Source: Palleniella intestinalis
Lineage (GTDB): Bacteria; Bacteroidota; Bacteroidia; Bacteroidales; Bacteroidaceae
DNA: 64,000 nucleotides
Direction: 5' to 3'
Assembly: GCF_013166595.1 (NCBI RefSeq)
Contig: NZ_JABKKG010000006.1
Coordinates: 62,001-126,000, forward strand
A model generated the notes under the pieces. That model worked only from the letters and a program-made list of their open reading frames with translations, was not told the origin of the DNA and ran no database searches. The translations under genes and the position numbers were made by a program. Shown in pieces: positions 42,172-50,634 of this stretch. The stretch's first letter is position 1; each line of letters starts with the position of its first letter.

Positions 42172-43697
42172 ATCCTGTATCTGTTGTTCTCGTTAAGTTC
42201 GCGGTAAGTGACTGTCACAGGCGGCAGCATCTCCGCTGTCTTTTGGCTGATGATGGTCATTCCTCCCTCTATGCAGTCAGGTCCGTCGGCATTGTACGGA
42301 AGGTGCATCTCAAACATCCTGAACTGGCTGATGAGCTCCTGCATGTGCGGGTTGTCCCTTTCCTCCTCGTTGAACACCCAAGCTCCGTTCCGGTCGACAG
42401 GCTCAAGGTTCGCCTCGATGCGTGTCGCCTTGTCCGTCTTCCTGCGCTCGTCGCCACGGATATGGAGCTCCCTGCCCCTTCTCCTTGCCTCCTCACGGAG
42501 CAGCGGCTTGAACACCTGCTCGAAGAACGGGTCCTGCAGCTTGTTGTTCTCCATGTAGCAGTACACGTTTGTCCTGCCTCCGACATAGTCCGCGAGGTCG
42601 AAGTACCAGGATATGAACACTGCGTTCAGCTCACGGGCAAGGAAGCCCTTGATTATGTAGTACACCCCTTTCAGCCTGCCGATGAGGAAGACAGCCTTTG
42701 TGGAGCTCGCCTTCTTGCGTGAGTCGGAATATGCCGGGTCGCCATATGCCACGAGGAACGGGAACTTCTCCAATGGCGGGACTTTGCCGAACGGCAGGTT
42801 CTTGAAGACAGTCCCTTCCGACACCGGGTTGTTGAAGTACTCCGCCTGCGCGCTGCGCGCCGAGATGTTTGACAGCACGGTGTCAATCTGCTCCTCCGTG
42901 TTCTTCTGCGGCCATGTGCTGCGCCCGTCCTTTCCGCGTATGTTGATGATGTCCCAGTGCCTTGCGTGTTCTCCGGCACGTTTTATGCAGCAGTCCTTTG
43001 CTATGATGTTGCCGCACCACAGCACGAGTGTCGGCTCGGAAATGGAGCGTGTCGGATAAAGCGCGCCCTCGAACCATTCCCACTTCTTTTTCAGCGTCTC
43101 AGGGTTGCGGCAGTCCTCGTCGGTGTCGTAGTCGTCCATGCAGATGATGTCCGGGCGCACCTCCTCGTTACGGGCGCCGCGCGGGGCTGAGCCGGCACCG
43201 AGGGCAACGAACTTCGCTCCGCATTGGGTGGTGAAGTCCTTCTCCGTCCATGCTCCCAATGTCACCTGGCTGCCGTAGAACTGCTTCAGGCGCGGGTTGT
43301 TCTCGAAATTCAGCTTGTATGGCGCGAGAAGCCTTATCGCTGCAGCCTCTGTTGCGGAGGCGAGTGCGACAAAGCGCTTTTTCCTTGTCAGCGTGAGGTA
43401 CATGATGATGAACATCGCCACGGTGGACTTTGCAAGCTCACGGCTCCATGAAAGGACCTCATACCACTCGCTGTTCCTTGTTATGCGGTTGATGGCGCGG
43501 ATGTGGAACGGCGCGAAGTCATATTTTGCGTATTTCGGGAAAAAGTACCTTATCCATTCCACAGGGTCCTTCTCCAGCTCCGCCCGCTTCTTCTCTATGT
43601 CCCTTGCCGACAGCCCGTCATCGACGGGGATGTCCGCGGCGAGCGCCTTGTGGTGTTCCGCCCAGCGTTGCAGGGCCTTTTTCTCTTCCTGTGTCAT
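42168..43697 (-). CDS. Terminase large subunit
   Basis: 509 residues. The DNA-packaging motor: an ATPase domain with WSRELAKSTVAMF as Walker A-like region and IICMDDYDTDED as Walker B, then a nuclease domain with acidic motifs (VAYGDPAYSDS and NADGPDCIEGG). It overlaps the small-subunit-like gene by 4 bases upstream. Confidence 0.92.
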   Translation of the reverse strand: MTQEEKKALQRWAEHHKALAADIPVDDGLSARDIEKKRAELEKDPVEWIRYFFPKYAKYDFAPFHIRAINRITRNSEWYEVLSWSRELAKSTVAMFIIMYLTLTRKKRFVALASATEAAAIRLLAPYKLNFENNPRLKQFYGSQVTLGAWTEKDFTTQCGAKFVALGAGSAPRGARNEEVRPDIICMDDYDTDEDCRNPETLKKKWEWFEGALYPTRSISEPTLVLWCGNIIAKDCCIKRAGEHARHWDIINIRGKDGRSTWPQKNTEEQIDTVLSNISARSAQAEYFNNPVSEGTVFKNLPFGKVPPLEKFPFLVAYGDPAYSDSRKKASSTKAVFLIGRLKGVYYIIKGFLARELNAVFISWYFDLADYVGGRTNVYCYMENNKLQDPFFEQVFKPLLREEARRRGRELHIRGDERRKTDKATRIEANLEPVDRNGAWVFNEEERDNPHMQELISQFRMFEMHLPYNADGPDCIEGGMTIISQKTAEMLPPVTVTYRELNENNRYRM

Positions 43698-44137
43698 CTC
43701 ATCTGCTCTTTAAGGAATGTGTCGAGGAGGTCGTTGAACCTCTTTGCCATGTCAAGGTCAAGCGGGCGCAGCCAGTTCGTGAAGCGTATCGCCACGTTGA
43801 CGATGTCGGCGATGCCAGCATCATTCTCAATCTTCTTTATCGCTGACGCGAGTTTCGCGAGGGTGTCCGCCTCTGCCACGGTGGCGAACCTCTTTCCCTC
43901 CTCACGTCCGTTGATGTTGTTGTTAATCTCCACTATCTGCCGGTTCAGCCCGGCAAGTATCTGTGCCGGTGTGATTGTGCGTGACGCCTTCAGTTCCTCC
44001 CATCCGCCGTCCTTCACCCACCTTGCCACCGTCTGCCGCGTCGTCCCCACCTTCCCGGCAATCTCCTCCTGCGTGAAGCTGCCGTTGAGGTACAGGGACT
44101 TGGCAATGTCCTTTCTGTCGATGTTTGTCTTTGTCAT
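43694..44137 (-). CDS. Small terminase-like HTH protein (DUF1804-like)
   Basis: 147 residues. N-terminal helix-turn-helix FTQEEIAGKVGTTRQTVARWVKDGGWEE, then helices (LAKLASAIKKIENDAGI). This domain order and position before the large terminase fit the Mu gp27/DUF1804-like DNA-recognition subunit. First gene of the leftward late operon, 24 bases after its -7 box. Confidence 0.85.
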   Translation of the reverse strand: MTKTNIDRKDIAKSLYLNGSFTQEEIAGKVGTTRQTVARWVKDGGWEELKASRTITPAQILAGLNRQIVEINNNINGREEGKRFATVAEADTLAKLASAIKKIENDAGIADIVNVAIRFTNWLRPLDLDMAKRFNDLLDTFLKEQMR

Positions 44138-44160
44138 GTGCTTTTTGCTTAAAATCGGTG

Positions 44161-44291
44161 CAAAGTTCCTAATATTCAGCGATAAAACAAAACCATGTTT
44201 TTCTGTTTGACCCGGTGAGATGCAACATGTCCACGGTGAAGCACATGACGGAAACTGCGTTTTGCAGTGTCGTTTTTTTTAGTGAACTTTG
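44161..44291. promoter_or_regulatory. Divergent late promoters with a shared -7 variant
   Basis: Leftward: TTTG (complement of 44188-44191), 19 bases, GAACTTTG (44168-44161). Rightward: TTTG (44261-44264), 19 bases, GAACTTTG (44284-44291). Both replace TAnnTTTG by GAACTTTG and continue as CA. Each lies about 20 bases before its first gene (44137 and 44312). The region between them has repeated GGTGA words. A phage activator acting on both is a natural inference. Confidence 0.7.
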
Positions 44292-44311
44292 CAGCCAAAA
44301 CAGAGCATGAC

Positions 44312-45415
44312 ATGACCAGACAGTTCTTTAACATAATTCCGGAAGAGGACCGCGCCACCATCCTTCTGTATGGAGACATCGGTGAAGGCGACAAAGTGGA
44401 GAGCGGGCGCATCGTGAGCGAGCTGCTTTCCCTGCAGTCGCGGTACAGGCGCATCGATGTGCGCATCAACAGCCGTGGCGGTGATGTGTTCAGCGGCATG
44501 GCGATATACAACACCCTCCGCCGGTCGAAGAGTGAGATTGTGATATACGTTGATGGACTCGCGGCAAGCATCGCCGCAATCATTGCCCTTTGCGGGAAGC
44601 CCCTCCACATGAGCCCATACGCGAAACTGATGCTTCACAGTGTGAGCGGCGGCACCTGGGGCAATGCTTCCGTCCTCCGCCAGACTGCCGACCAGATGGA
44701 ACGGCTGCAGAAGGACCTTGCGGAGATGATTGCGGGGCGCTGCGGCATGGAGTCGGCGGATGTCCTTGAGAAATACTTTGACGGTTCAGACCACTGGCTC
44801 ACCGCCGGCGAGGCTCTGGATATGGGGCTTGCCGACAGCATCTACGACATGCAGGACGATGAAGGCAGGCCGGAGACAGACGAGGAGATTTATCATTATT
44901 TCAATAACAGGCTCAGCTTTGAGCCCAAAAACGACAATGAAATGGCATTAATAGACGACATCAGGGCAATCCCGTCCTTTTCAGACAAGGCGGATGCCGG
45001 CGCCATCGTGGCGCACATCAAATCGTTGGAGAGCAAGGCGACAGGCGCTGAAGCCCTCCGGCAAGCTAACGAGGCATACAAGGCTCAGATTGCGGAGCTT
45101 CAGGAGAAGGATGCGGACAATTTCCTCAACCGGGCGGTTGCCGACGGCAAGATCGGCAAGGAGCAGCTCCCCTCGATGAAGAAGCTCATGGCAAGCGACC
45201 GCACCGCCGCGGAAGAGTTCATAAACAGCATGAAGGCGCGCAAGGAGACACGCCGTGCCGCAGACTTCATAGACCGTGGCAGCGGCAGCGGCTTCGAGGG
45301 AAAGTCCTGGGACGAGCTTGACCGTGCCGGGATGCTTGCCTCGCTCAAGTCCGAGAACCCGGCCTTGTTCGCGGCCAAGTACAAGGACAAGTTCGGCATC
45401 GAATACAAGAACTAA
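44312..45415 (+). CDS. Clp-type head maturation protease with scaffold tail
   Basis: 367 residues from the ATG at 44312. S14 (ClpP-like) protease: Ser in VDGLAASIAAII, His in KLMLHSVSGGTWG and Asp in ALDMGLADSIYD. After about residue 220 a charged coiled-coil (EALRQANEAYKAQIAELQEKD) resembles a scaffold. First gene of the rightward late operon and followed by the capsid gene, as in other phages with a fused protease-scaffold. Confidence 0.92.
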   Translation: MTRQFFNIIPEEDRATILLYGDIGEGDKVESGRIVSELLSLQSRYRRIDVRINSRGGDVFSGMAIYNTLRRSKSEIVIYVDGLAASIAAIIALCGKPLHMSPYAKLMLHSVSGGTWGNASVLRQTADQMERLQKDLAEMIAGRCGMESADVLEKYFDGSDHWLTAGEALDMGLADSIYDMQDDEGRPETDEEIYHYFNNRLSFEPKNDNEMALIDDIRAIPSFSDKADAGAIVAHIKSLESKATGAEALRQANEAYKAQIAELQEKDADNFLNRAVADGKIGKEQLPSMKKLMASDRTAAEEFINSMKARKETRRAADFIDRGSGSGFEGKSWDELDRAGMLASLKSENPALFAAKYKDKFGIEYKN

Positions 45416-45433
45416 CAAAACACATAAAGAGAA

Positions 45434-46336
45434 ATGGCATTAAACAGACAGATTTGGCTCAGCGCCATACAGGAGAACTTCTATCCGGACAACTCATTCG
45501 CGGTGAAGAGTGTCGATGACTCGGCGTTCGTCAGCTGCCACACCGTACACATACCAAACGCCGGTGCGCCTTCGAAGGTGCAGATAAACCGCTCAAAGGT
45601 GCCTGCGGATGTGACGAAGCGCACGGACAACGACCTCACCTACGACCTTGACGAGCTGACGACAGACCCGATATACATTCCGCACATCGAGACTGTGGAG
45701 CTCAGCTACGACAAGCGCAACAGCGTGCTTGCCAACGACCGTGAGGCGTTAAGGAGCAATGCGCAGCAGAACCTTCTCTACAAATGGTTCACCGGCGGCA
45801 ACATCGTGAAGACCACCGGCGAGGCGCGTGACGCGCACACAAGCGGGACAGCAAGCGGCAAGCGCAAGAAGGTGACGAAGGATGACATCCTTGAACTGAT
45901 GATACTCTTCAACAAGGACAATGTCGCCAAGGACGGCCGCTACCTCCTCCTTGACAGTGTGATGTATGCAGACCTTATCGCTGACCTTTCAGAGAAAGAG
46001 CTTTGGGCGTTCCAGAACTCCGCCGACACGGAGAAAGGCATCCTCGGACAGCTGTTCAGCTTCCATATCATGGAGCGCAGCCAGGTTCTCCGCATGGCAG
46101 GCGACGGCAACACCCTCCTTGAATGGGAGAAGGACGCTGTCGCAGAAGAGTGTGCCGCAGGCCTTGCATGGCAGGAGCAGTGCGTGAGCCGCGCGCAGGG
46201 CGAGGTCAAGATGTTCGACTCCATGGACAACCCTCAGTATTATGGCGACATCTATTCCTTCCTGATGCGTTCAGGCGGCAAGTACCGCCGTTATGACAAG
46301 AAGGGTGTGGCTGCACTGGTAGAGGCAGCGGGTTAA
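45434..46336 (+). CDS. Major capsid protein
   Basis: 300 residues. The opening ALNRQIWLSAIQENFYPDNSF and the beta-rich segment DLTYDLDELTTDPIYIPHIE with a central KRNSVLANDREALRSNAQQN fit the major capsid protein of Bacteroidetes Mu-like phages. Its place directly after the protease-scaffold gene supports the call. Confidence 0.85.
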   Translation: MALNRQIWLSAIQENFYPDNSFAVKSVDDSAFVSCHTVHIPNAGAPSKVQINRSKVPADVTKRTDNDLTYDLDELTTDPIYIPHIETVELSYDKRNSVLANDREALRSNAQQNLLYKWFTGGNIVKTTGEARDAHTSGTASGKRKKVTKDDILELMILFNKDNVAKDGRYLLLDSVMYADLIADLSEKELWAFQNSADTEKGILGQLFSFHIMERSQVLRMAGDGNTLLEWEKDAVAEECAAGLAWQEQCVSRAQGEVKMFDSMDNPQYYGDIYSFLMRSGGKYRRYDKKGVAALVEAAG

Positions 46337-46355
46337 CGCAAAAAAAAGAATCATC

Positions 46356-47549
46356 ATGCAACTTCCAAGAGTAAAGATACAATTCCTTAACGGCCAGTTG
46401 GGCACCGTCGGTGAGAGTCCCGACGGGCTTATGGCCCTTGTGTGCGGCGCGGAGGCTGTCGGGGACACCATGGCACTCAACGAGCCGTACACCATAAGCG
46501 GCATGGATGACCTCACCGCCCTTGGCGTGACAGCAGGGAACAACGCTGCGCTGCACAAGCATGTGAGGGAGTTCTACGACGAGGCAGGCAACGGCACAAG
46601 GCTTGTCCTGTATCCGGTTTCCACCGGTGAGACGATGGCCGCCCTCTGCGACTACACCGAAAGCGGCAAGGGTTTCATACGTGACCTTATAACAAGGCTG
46701 AACGGTGCACTTCGCGGCATCGCCATCGCCAATGTCGGTGACGGTGCCGCCGGTTCCGAAGGCCTTGCCGCCGATGTGTACTCCGCCCTCCCCAAAGCGC
46801 AGCAGCTTGCGGAATGGAGCACCACAGAGCTTTATGCCCCGCTCTTCATGGTTATTGAGGGGCGCAGCTACAGTTCGCCGAAGAGCCTGAAGGATTTGAC
46901 ACAGGAGGACTATAACCGCGTATGCGTGCTGATCGGTGACACGCTGCAGGACGGCAAGGGTGCATGCGTCGGCACATTGCTGGGGCGTACTGCCTCCGTG
47001 CCTGTGAACCGCAACATCGGCCGCGTAAAGGACGGCAGCCTCTTCCCTTTGGAAATGTTCATCGGCGGCAGGAAAGTGGATGAGAGCGGCAGCGCCGTGG
47101 CAGAGATATACTCAAAAGGGTATATCACACCACGCAAATATGTCGGCAGGAGCGGATATTTCTTCACAGACGACTGCATGGCATGCGACATTACGGACGA
47201 TTATGCGCACCTTGCCATGCGGCGCGTGATAGACAAGGCGTACAGGGTCGTGTATGACACAGCATTGGATTTCCTGCTCGACGAGATAGAGCTTAACGAC
47301 GACGGCACGATGGCGCTGGGCGTCGTGAAGAGCTGGCAGCAGGCGTTCGAGAATGCCCTTAACAGGCAGATGACCGCAAACGGCGAGCTGAGTGCGGACG
47401 CAAGCGGTGAAGGCTGCAAGTGCCACATCGACGAGAAGCAGGACATTGCCGCCACGTCACGCATCAAAGTGCAGGTCAAGGTGCGCCCGCACGGCTATGC
47501 GCGCTATATAGATGTCGACCTTGGATTCCTGGTGGCGTCAGCATCATAA
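46356..47549 (+). CDS. Tail sheath protein (DUF2586)
   Basis: 397 residues. LPRVKIQFLNGQLGTVGESPDG and the C-terminal SRIKVQVKVRPHGYARYIDVDLGF match DUF2586, the sheath family of contractile tails in this group. Its presence shows the phage is a myovirus. Confidence 0.88.
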   Translation: MQLPRVKIQFLNGQLGTVGESPDGLMALVCGAEAVGDTMALNEPYTISGMDDLTALGVTAGNNAALHKHVREFYDEAGNGTRLVLYPVSTGETMAALCDYTESGKGFIRDLITRLNGALRGIAIANVGDGAAGSEGLAADVYSALPKAQQLAEWSTTELYAPLFMVIEGRSYSSPKSLKDLTQEDYNRVCVLIGDTLQDGKGACVGTLLGRTASVPVNRNIGRVKDGSLFPLEMFIGGRKVDESGSAVAEIYSKGYITPRKYVGRSGYFFTDDCMACDITDDYAHLAMRRVIDKAYRVVYDTALDFLLDEIELNDDGTMALGVVKSWQQAFENALNRQMTANGELSADASGEGCKCHIDEKQDIAATSRIKVQVKVRPHGYARYIDVDLGFLVASAS

Positions 47550-47561
47550 AAAGACAGCAAT

Positions 47562-47969
47562 ATGTTCAATACAAGAGAATACGAATGGGCGGACGTCAGC
47601 GTCGTTCTGGCGGGCCGTCCCATAACAGGGCTTCGCGGCGTGAAATACAGCGCGAAGCAGGAGAAGGAGCTGCTGCATGCAAAGGGCAACAAGCCGCACA
47701 GCATACAGCGCGGCAACAAGAGCTACGAGGGCGAGATTACGCTCCTGCAGTCCGAGTATGAGGCTTTGCGGCAGGCTTGCGGCGGAGACATCCTTGACGC
47801 GAGCTTCGACATGGTCGTCTCCTATGGCAACCCGACAAAGGGCGACGTGATAACGACGGACATGATTGTCGGCTGCGAATTCACTGAGGACAACACCGAG
47901 TGGAAGCAGGGCGACAAGTTCCAGGAAAAAACGCTGCCGTTCCTCTTCACCAACAGGAAGACAGCCTGA
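47562..47969 (+). CDS. Tail tube-like protein
   Basis: 135 residues, 12 bases after the sheath gene. The beta-rich pattern EWADVSVVLAGRPITGLRGVKY...GNKPHSIQRGNKSYEGEITL resembles XkdM-type tube proteins of contractile tails. Position between sheath and chaperone is the usual one. Confidence 0.82.
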   Translation: MFNTREYEWADVSVVLAGRPITGLRGVKYSAKQEKELLHAKGNKPHSIQRGNKSYEGEITLLQSEYEALRQACGGDILDASFDMVVSYGNPTKGDVITTDMIVGCEFTEDNTEWKQGDKFQEKTLPFLFTNRKTA

Positions 47970-48015
47970 ACACTGTCCGAACGGCATTCAGACAACAATC
48001 AAAAAGCAATTGAAA

Positions 48016-48300
48016 ATGGTTTATACGAAAGAACAGGTCTCCGCATGGAAGAAGAAGCACGGGGACATCTTTGAGATAGAAGTGGGCGGCAAGAGCTGCA
48101 TAGTGCGCAAGCCGACACGCAAGGACTTGAGCTACCTCAGTGTGATAAAGGACCTTATAAAGATGAGCGAGACGATGCTCCGCCAGCTGTGGGTTGACGG
48201 TGACACGGCGATACAGGAGGATGATGAGTACTTCCTCCCTGTAATCCCAAAGCTGGAGGAGGTCATGAAAATAAAGGAGGCACAGATAAAAAAACTTTAG
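48016..48300 (+). CDS. Tail assembly chaperone, short form
   Basis: 94 residues from the ATG at 48016. VRKPTRKDLSYLSVIKDLIKM and a C-terminal [10 protein letters not shown]. It is the gpG-type product of a pair in which part of the ribosomes shift frame near the stop. The end carries A AAA AAA (48288-48294) eleven bases before the gene end. Its place between tube and tape measure fits. Confidence 0.8.
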   Translation: MVYTKEQVSAWKKKHGDIFEIEVGGKSCIVRKPTRKDLSYLSVIKDLIKMSETMLRQLWVDGDTAIQEDDEYFLPVIPKLEEVMKIKEAQIKKL

Positions 48301-48479
48301 CGGATGCGGAGGTTCCGGGGGCGGAGGACGGGGACGTGCTGTTCCTGAACACCATGCTGAGGTATTACATGCACATGGACCCCGACACACTGAGTGACGA
48401 AGAGTGGGCACATACTATCCGGTATCTCATAGACATCCGACGAATGGAGGCGAAGGCTGCAAATGGACAACATTCTTAA
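48294..48479 (+). CDS. Frameshift extension of the tail assembly chaperone
   Basis: After slipping -1 on A AAA AAA (48288-48294), ribosomes would read 61 further codons ([19 protein letters not shown]..., [14 protein letters not shown]...) to the TAA at 48477-48479. The frame has good coding character, no start codon at its beginning, and overlaps the tape measure start at 48463. The fused product is about 154 residues. A -1 shift at this place is a known, conserved feature of tailed phages. Confidence 0.75.
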   Translation, partial: TLADAEVPGAEDGDVLFLNTMLRYYMHMDPDTLSDEEWAHTIRYLIDIRRMEAKAANGQHS

Positions 48480-50136
48480 ATTTCTTATCAAACTGCAGGC
48501 GGACGGCGGCAACGTGCTCAACGTGGCGCGGCGCACCTCCGAGCAGCTGGACACTGTCTCGCGCAAGGCGGCTTCTGTCGGGGTCCGCCTGCGCAATGCC
48601 TTCTCCATATCCAATTTCGGGAACTCCCTGATGTCCGTGCCGGGCATGCAGTTCCTGACCAACCCGTACACTCTTGCAGGTGCAGGGATAAGCGCCGTCG
48701 CAAGTCTCGGAGCACAGGCGGAACAGACCTCAGTGGCGTTCACGACGCTTGTCGGCAGCGAGGAGAAGGCGGCGGGCATCCTTGCGCAGATAAATGATTT
48801 CGCGGCAAAGACGCCATACTCCAACCTTGACCTTGTGGACAATGCCAAGACCATGCTGAACTTCGGCGTGGAGGCGGACAAGGTCAACGGCTACCTGAGA
48901 CAGCTGGGAGACATCGCAGCCGGTGACAGGAACAAGCTCGGCAGCCTGTCCCTTGTCTTCGGGCAGGTGGCAAGTGCGGGAAAGATGAGCGGACAGGACC
49001 TCCTGCAGTTCATCAATGCAGGCTTCAACCCTCTCAAGGAACTGGAAAAGATGACCGGCAAGACATACAGTGAGCTTCAGGACATGATGGGCAAGGGACA
49101 GATAGGTCTTGACGCCGTGGCGGCAGCCATCCGGCACGCCACGGATGAAGGCGGGGCATTTGCGGGAATGAGCGACAAGCTCAGCCGGACCGTCAGCGGC
49201 AAGTTCTCGACCCTCGCCGGCAACGTGCAGCAGGCTGCCGTGGACATGTTCGGGGAGATAAAGCCGGTAATAAGCGGGCTGCTTGACCTGTTCATCATGA
49301 TAGTGCCGCCGGCAGCGTCAGCCATACAGGATATTTTCAAGGTGGCCGGCAAAGTGGCAGGCTTTCTCATTGACTGGAAGGAGGAACTTGGGCTTCTCGC
49401 TGCTGTCGTTGCAGTGGGTACCGTTGCATTCAATCTCAACACTGTTGCAATATTCGGGCTCGCAGGAGCAGTCAAGGCGGTCACGGCTGTTACAAAAATA
49501 TGGGAAGGTGTGCAATGGCTTGTGAACATAGCCATGAACGCCAATCCTATCGGCTTGGTGATTACACTGATTGCCGGTCTTGTCGCTGCCGTCGTATACT
49601 GCTGGAACAAGTTTGCCGGCTTCCGCGCTTTCATTCTCACCATGTGGGACACGGTGAAAGGCTTCGGTGACATCATAAGGAACTATGCCATTGACCGTAT
49701 AACAGCGCTTGTCGGCGGCATAGGCAAGCTTTCCGACGCGTTCTCCAGACTCTTCGCCGGGGATTTCAAAGGGGCATGGCGCAGTGCCGTCAGCGGTGTC
49801 AGGGAGATGACTGCACAGGCAAGTGCGGAGAGAGCCCGCGCTGCGGCAGGAAAACTTGTCTCAGGTGTGAAGGCTGAGTACGCCAAGAACTATGCCGTAC
49901 AGAGCCGGGTGCAGAAGCAGAGTGTGGCGAAAGATGCGGCGATTGCCACACCGGGGGCAAAAGGCAGCGCGGCAAGCGAGTTTGCCTTCAATGCCGCATC
50001 ATCAGGCAAAGGGCAGAAAGGCAAAGGCAGCCACAGCAAGACCGCAGAGGCACTCGCCACCGGAGGCACACGCAGCACAAAATGCAACTCTTTCACTTTA
50101 CACTATGAACAAAACCATATTCCGTCCTATATGTGA
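48463..50136 (+). pseudogene. Tape measure protein, 3' end cut and fused to host DNA
   Basis: 557 codons. An N-terminal TMP domain ([38 protein letters not shown]) and two or three hydrophobic segments ([20 protein letters not shown]) are typical of tape measures. The last coherent phage-like residues are ATGGTRST (ending about 50,079). The following 19 codons (KCNSFTLHY...) are unlike the family and run into the upstream region of the acetyltransferase gene. Only a short C-terminal part of the protein seems lost, but every later tail gene is gone. Confidence 0.8.
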
Positions 50137-50563
50137 CAACAAGAAAAAGTACATGGAACTGCTTCTGCTTGCCGATGAGCAAGAGAGTATGATAGACCGT
50201 TACCTTGACCGTGGCGACATGTGGGTGCTGGAGGATAATGGTCTGAAAGCGGCATGTGTAGTAACGGATGAAGGAAACGGGACTTTGGAGATAAAGAACC
50301 TTGCTGTCGTTCCGGAACAGCAAAGGCATGGTTATGGCAAAAGGATGATCGAATTCATTGCAAAGCAATACAACAGCCACAAACTACTGCGTGTCGGGAC
50401 AGGCGACAGTCCTTTGACCATGCCATTCTATCTGTCGTGCGGCTTCACCGAAACTTATCGGATAAAGGATTTTTTCACAGACAATTACAACCATACTATC
50501 ATTGAGGCCGGAGTCGTCCTGAAGGATATGGTTGTTTTTGAACGGCAAATCAACAAGAAATAA
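50105..50563 (+). CDS. GNAT family N-acetyltransferase
   Basis: 152 residues from the ATG at 50105; the longer frame upstream lies within the phage tape measure and is not real. The acetyl-CoA motif is seen as [20 protein letters not shown] near residue 75, followed by [19 protein letters not shown]. Substrate unknown. It starts about 25 bases after the prophage junction, so its own promoter was probably removed or replaced by the deletion. Confidence 0.88.
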   Translation: MNKTIFRPICDNKKKYMELLLLADEQESMIDRYLDRGDMWVLEDNGLKAACVVTDEGNGTLEIKNLAVVPEQQRHGYGKRMIEFIAKQYNSHKLLRVGTGDSPLTMPFYLSCGFTETYRIKDFFTDNYNHTIIEAGVVLKDMVVFERQINKK

Positions 50564-50569
50564 AACAAG

Positions 50570-50615
50570 AAACCGCCCGAAACACAAGGAAAGAGCCTCA
50601 TGTTTCGGGCGGTTT
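50570..50615. terminator. Terminator between acetyltransferase and dsbD
   Basis: Perfect 14-bp arms AAACCGCCCGAAAC (50570-50583) and GTTTCGGGCGGTTT (50602-50615), with flanking A and T. It can serve both converging genes. Confidence 0.85.
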
Positions 50616-50634
50616 TCATATAATTATATGTATA

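Larger units (their letters stand above)
29426..50080 (+). mobile_element. Mu-like transposable prophage, right part deleted
   Basis: Seen in order: repressor, DDE transposase, MuB-type ATPase, Gam-like protein, head genes (gpG, MuF, DUF935 portal, DUF1320, terminase), protease, capsid, DUF2586 sheath, tube, chaperone and tape measure. The set matches Mu/B3-like phages of Bacteroidetes with a contractile tail. The tape measure reading frame runs into unrelated sequence at about 50,080 and is followed at once by host genes. Tail-completion, baseplate, fibre and any later genes are therefore absent. The left limit is set at the TGTAACA repeat cluster and is approximate. Confidence 0.85.

Noticed and set aside
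49892..50104. Longer start of the GNAT protein
   Set aside because: The upstream 71 codons lie within the tape measure gene in another frame and look random.
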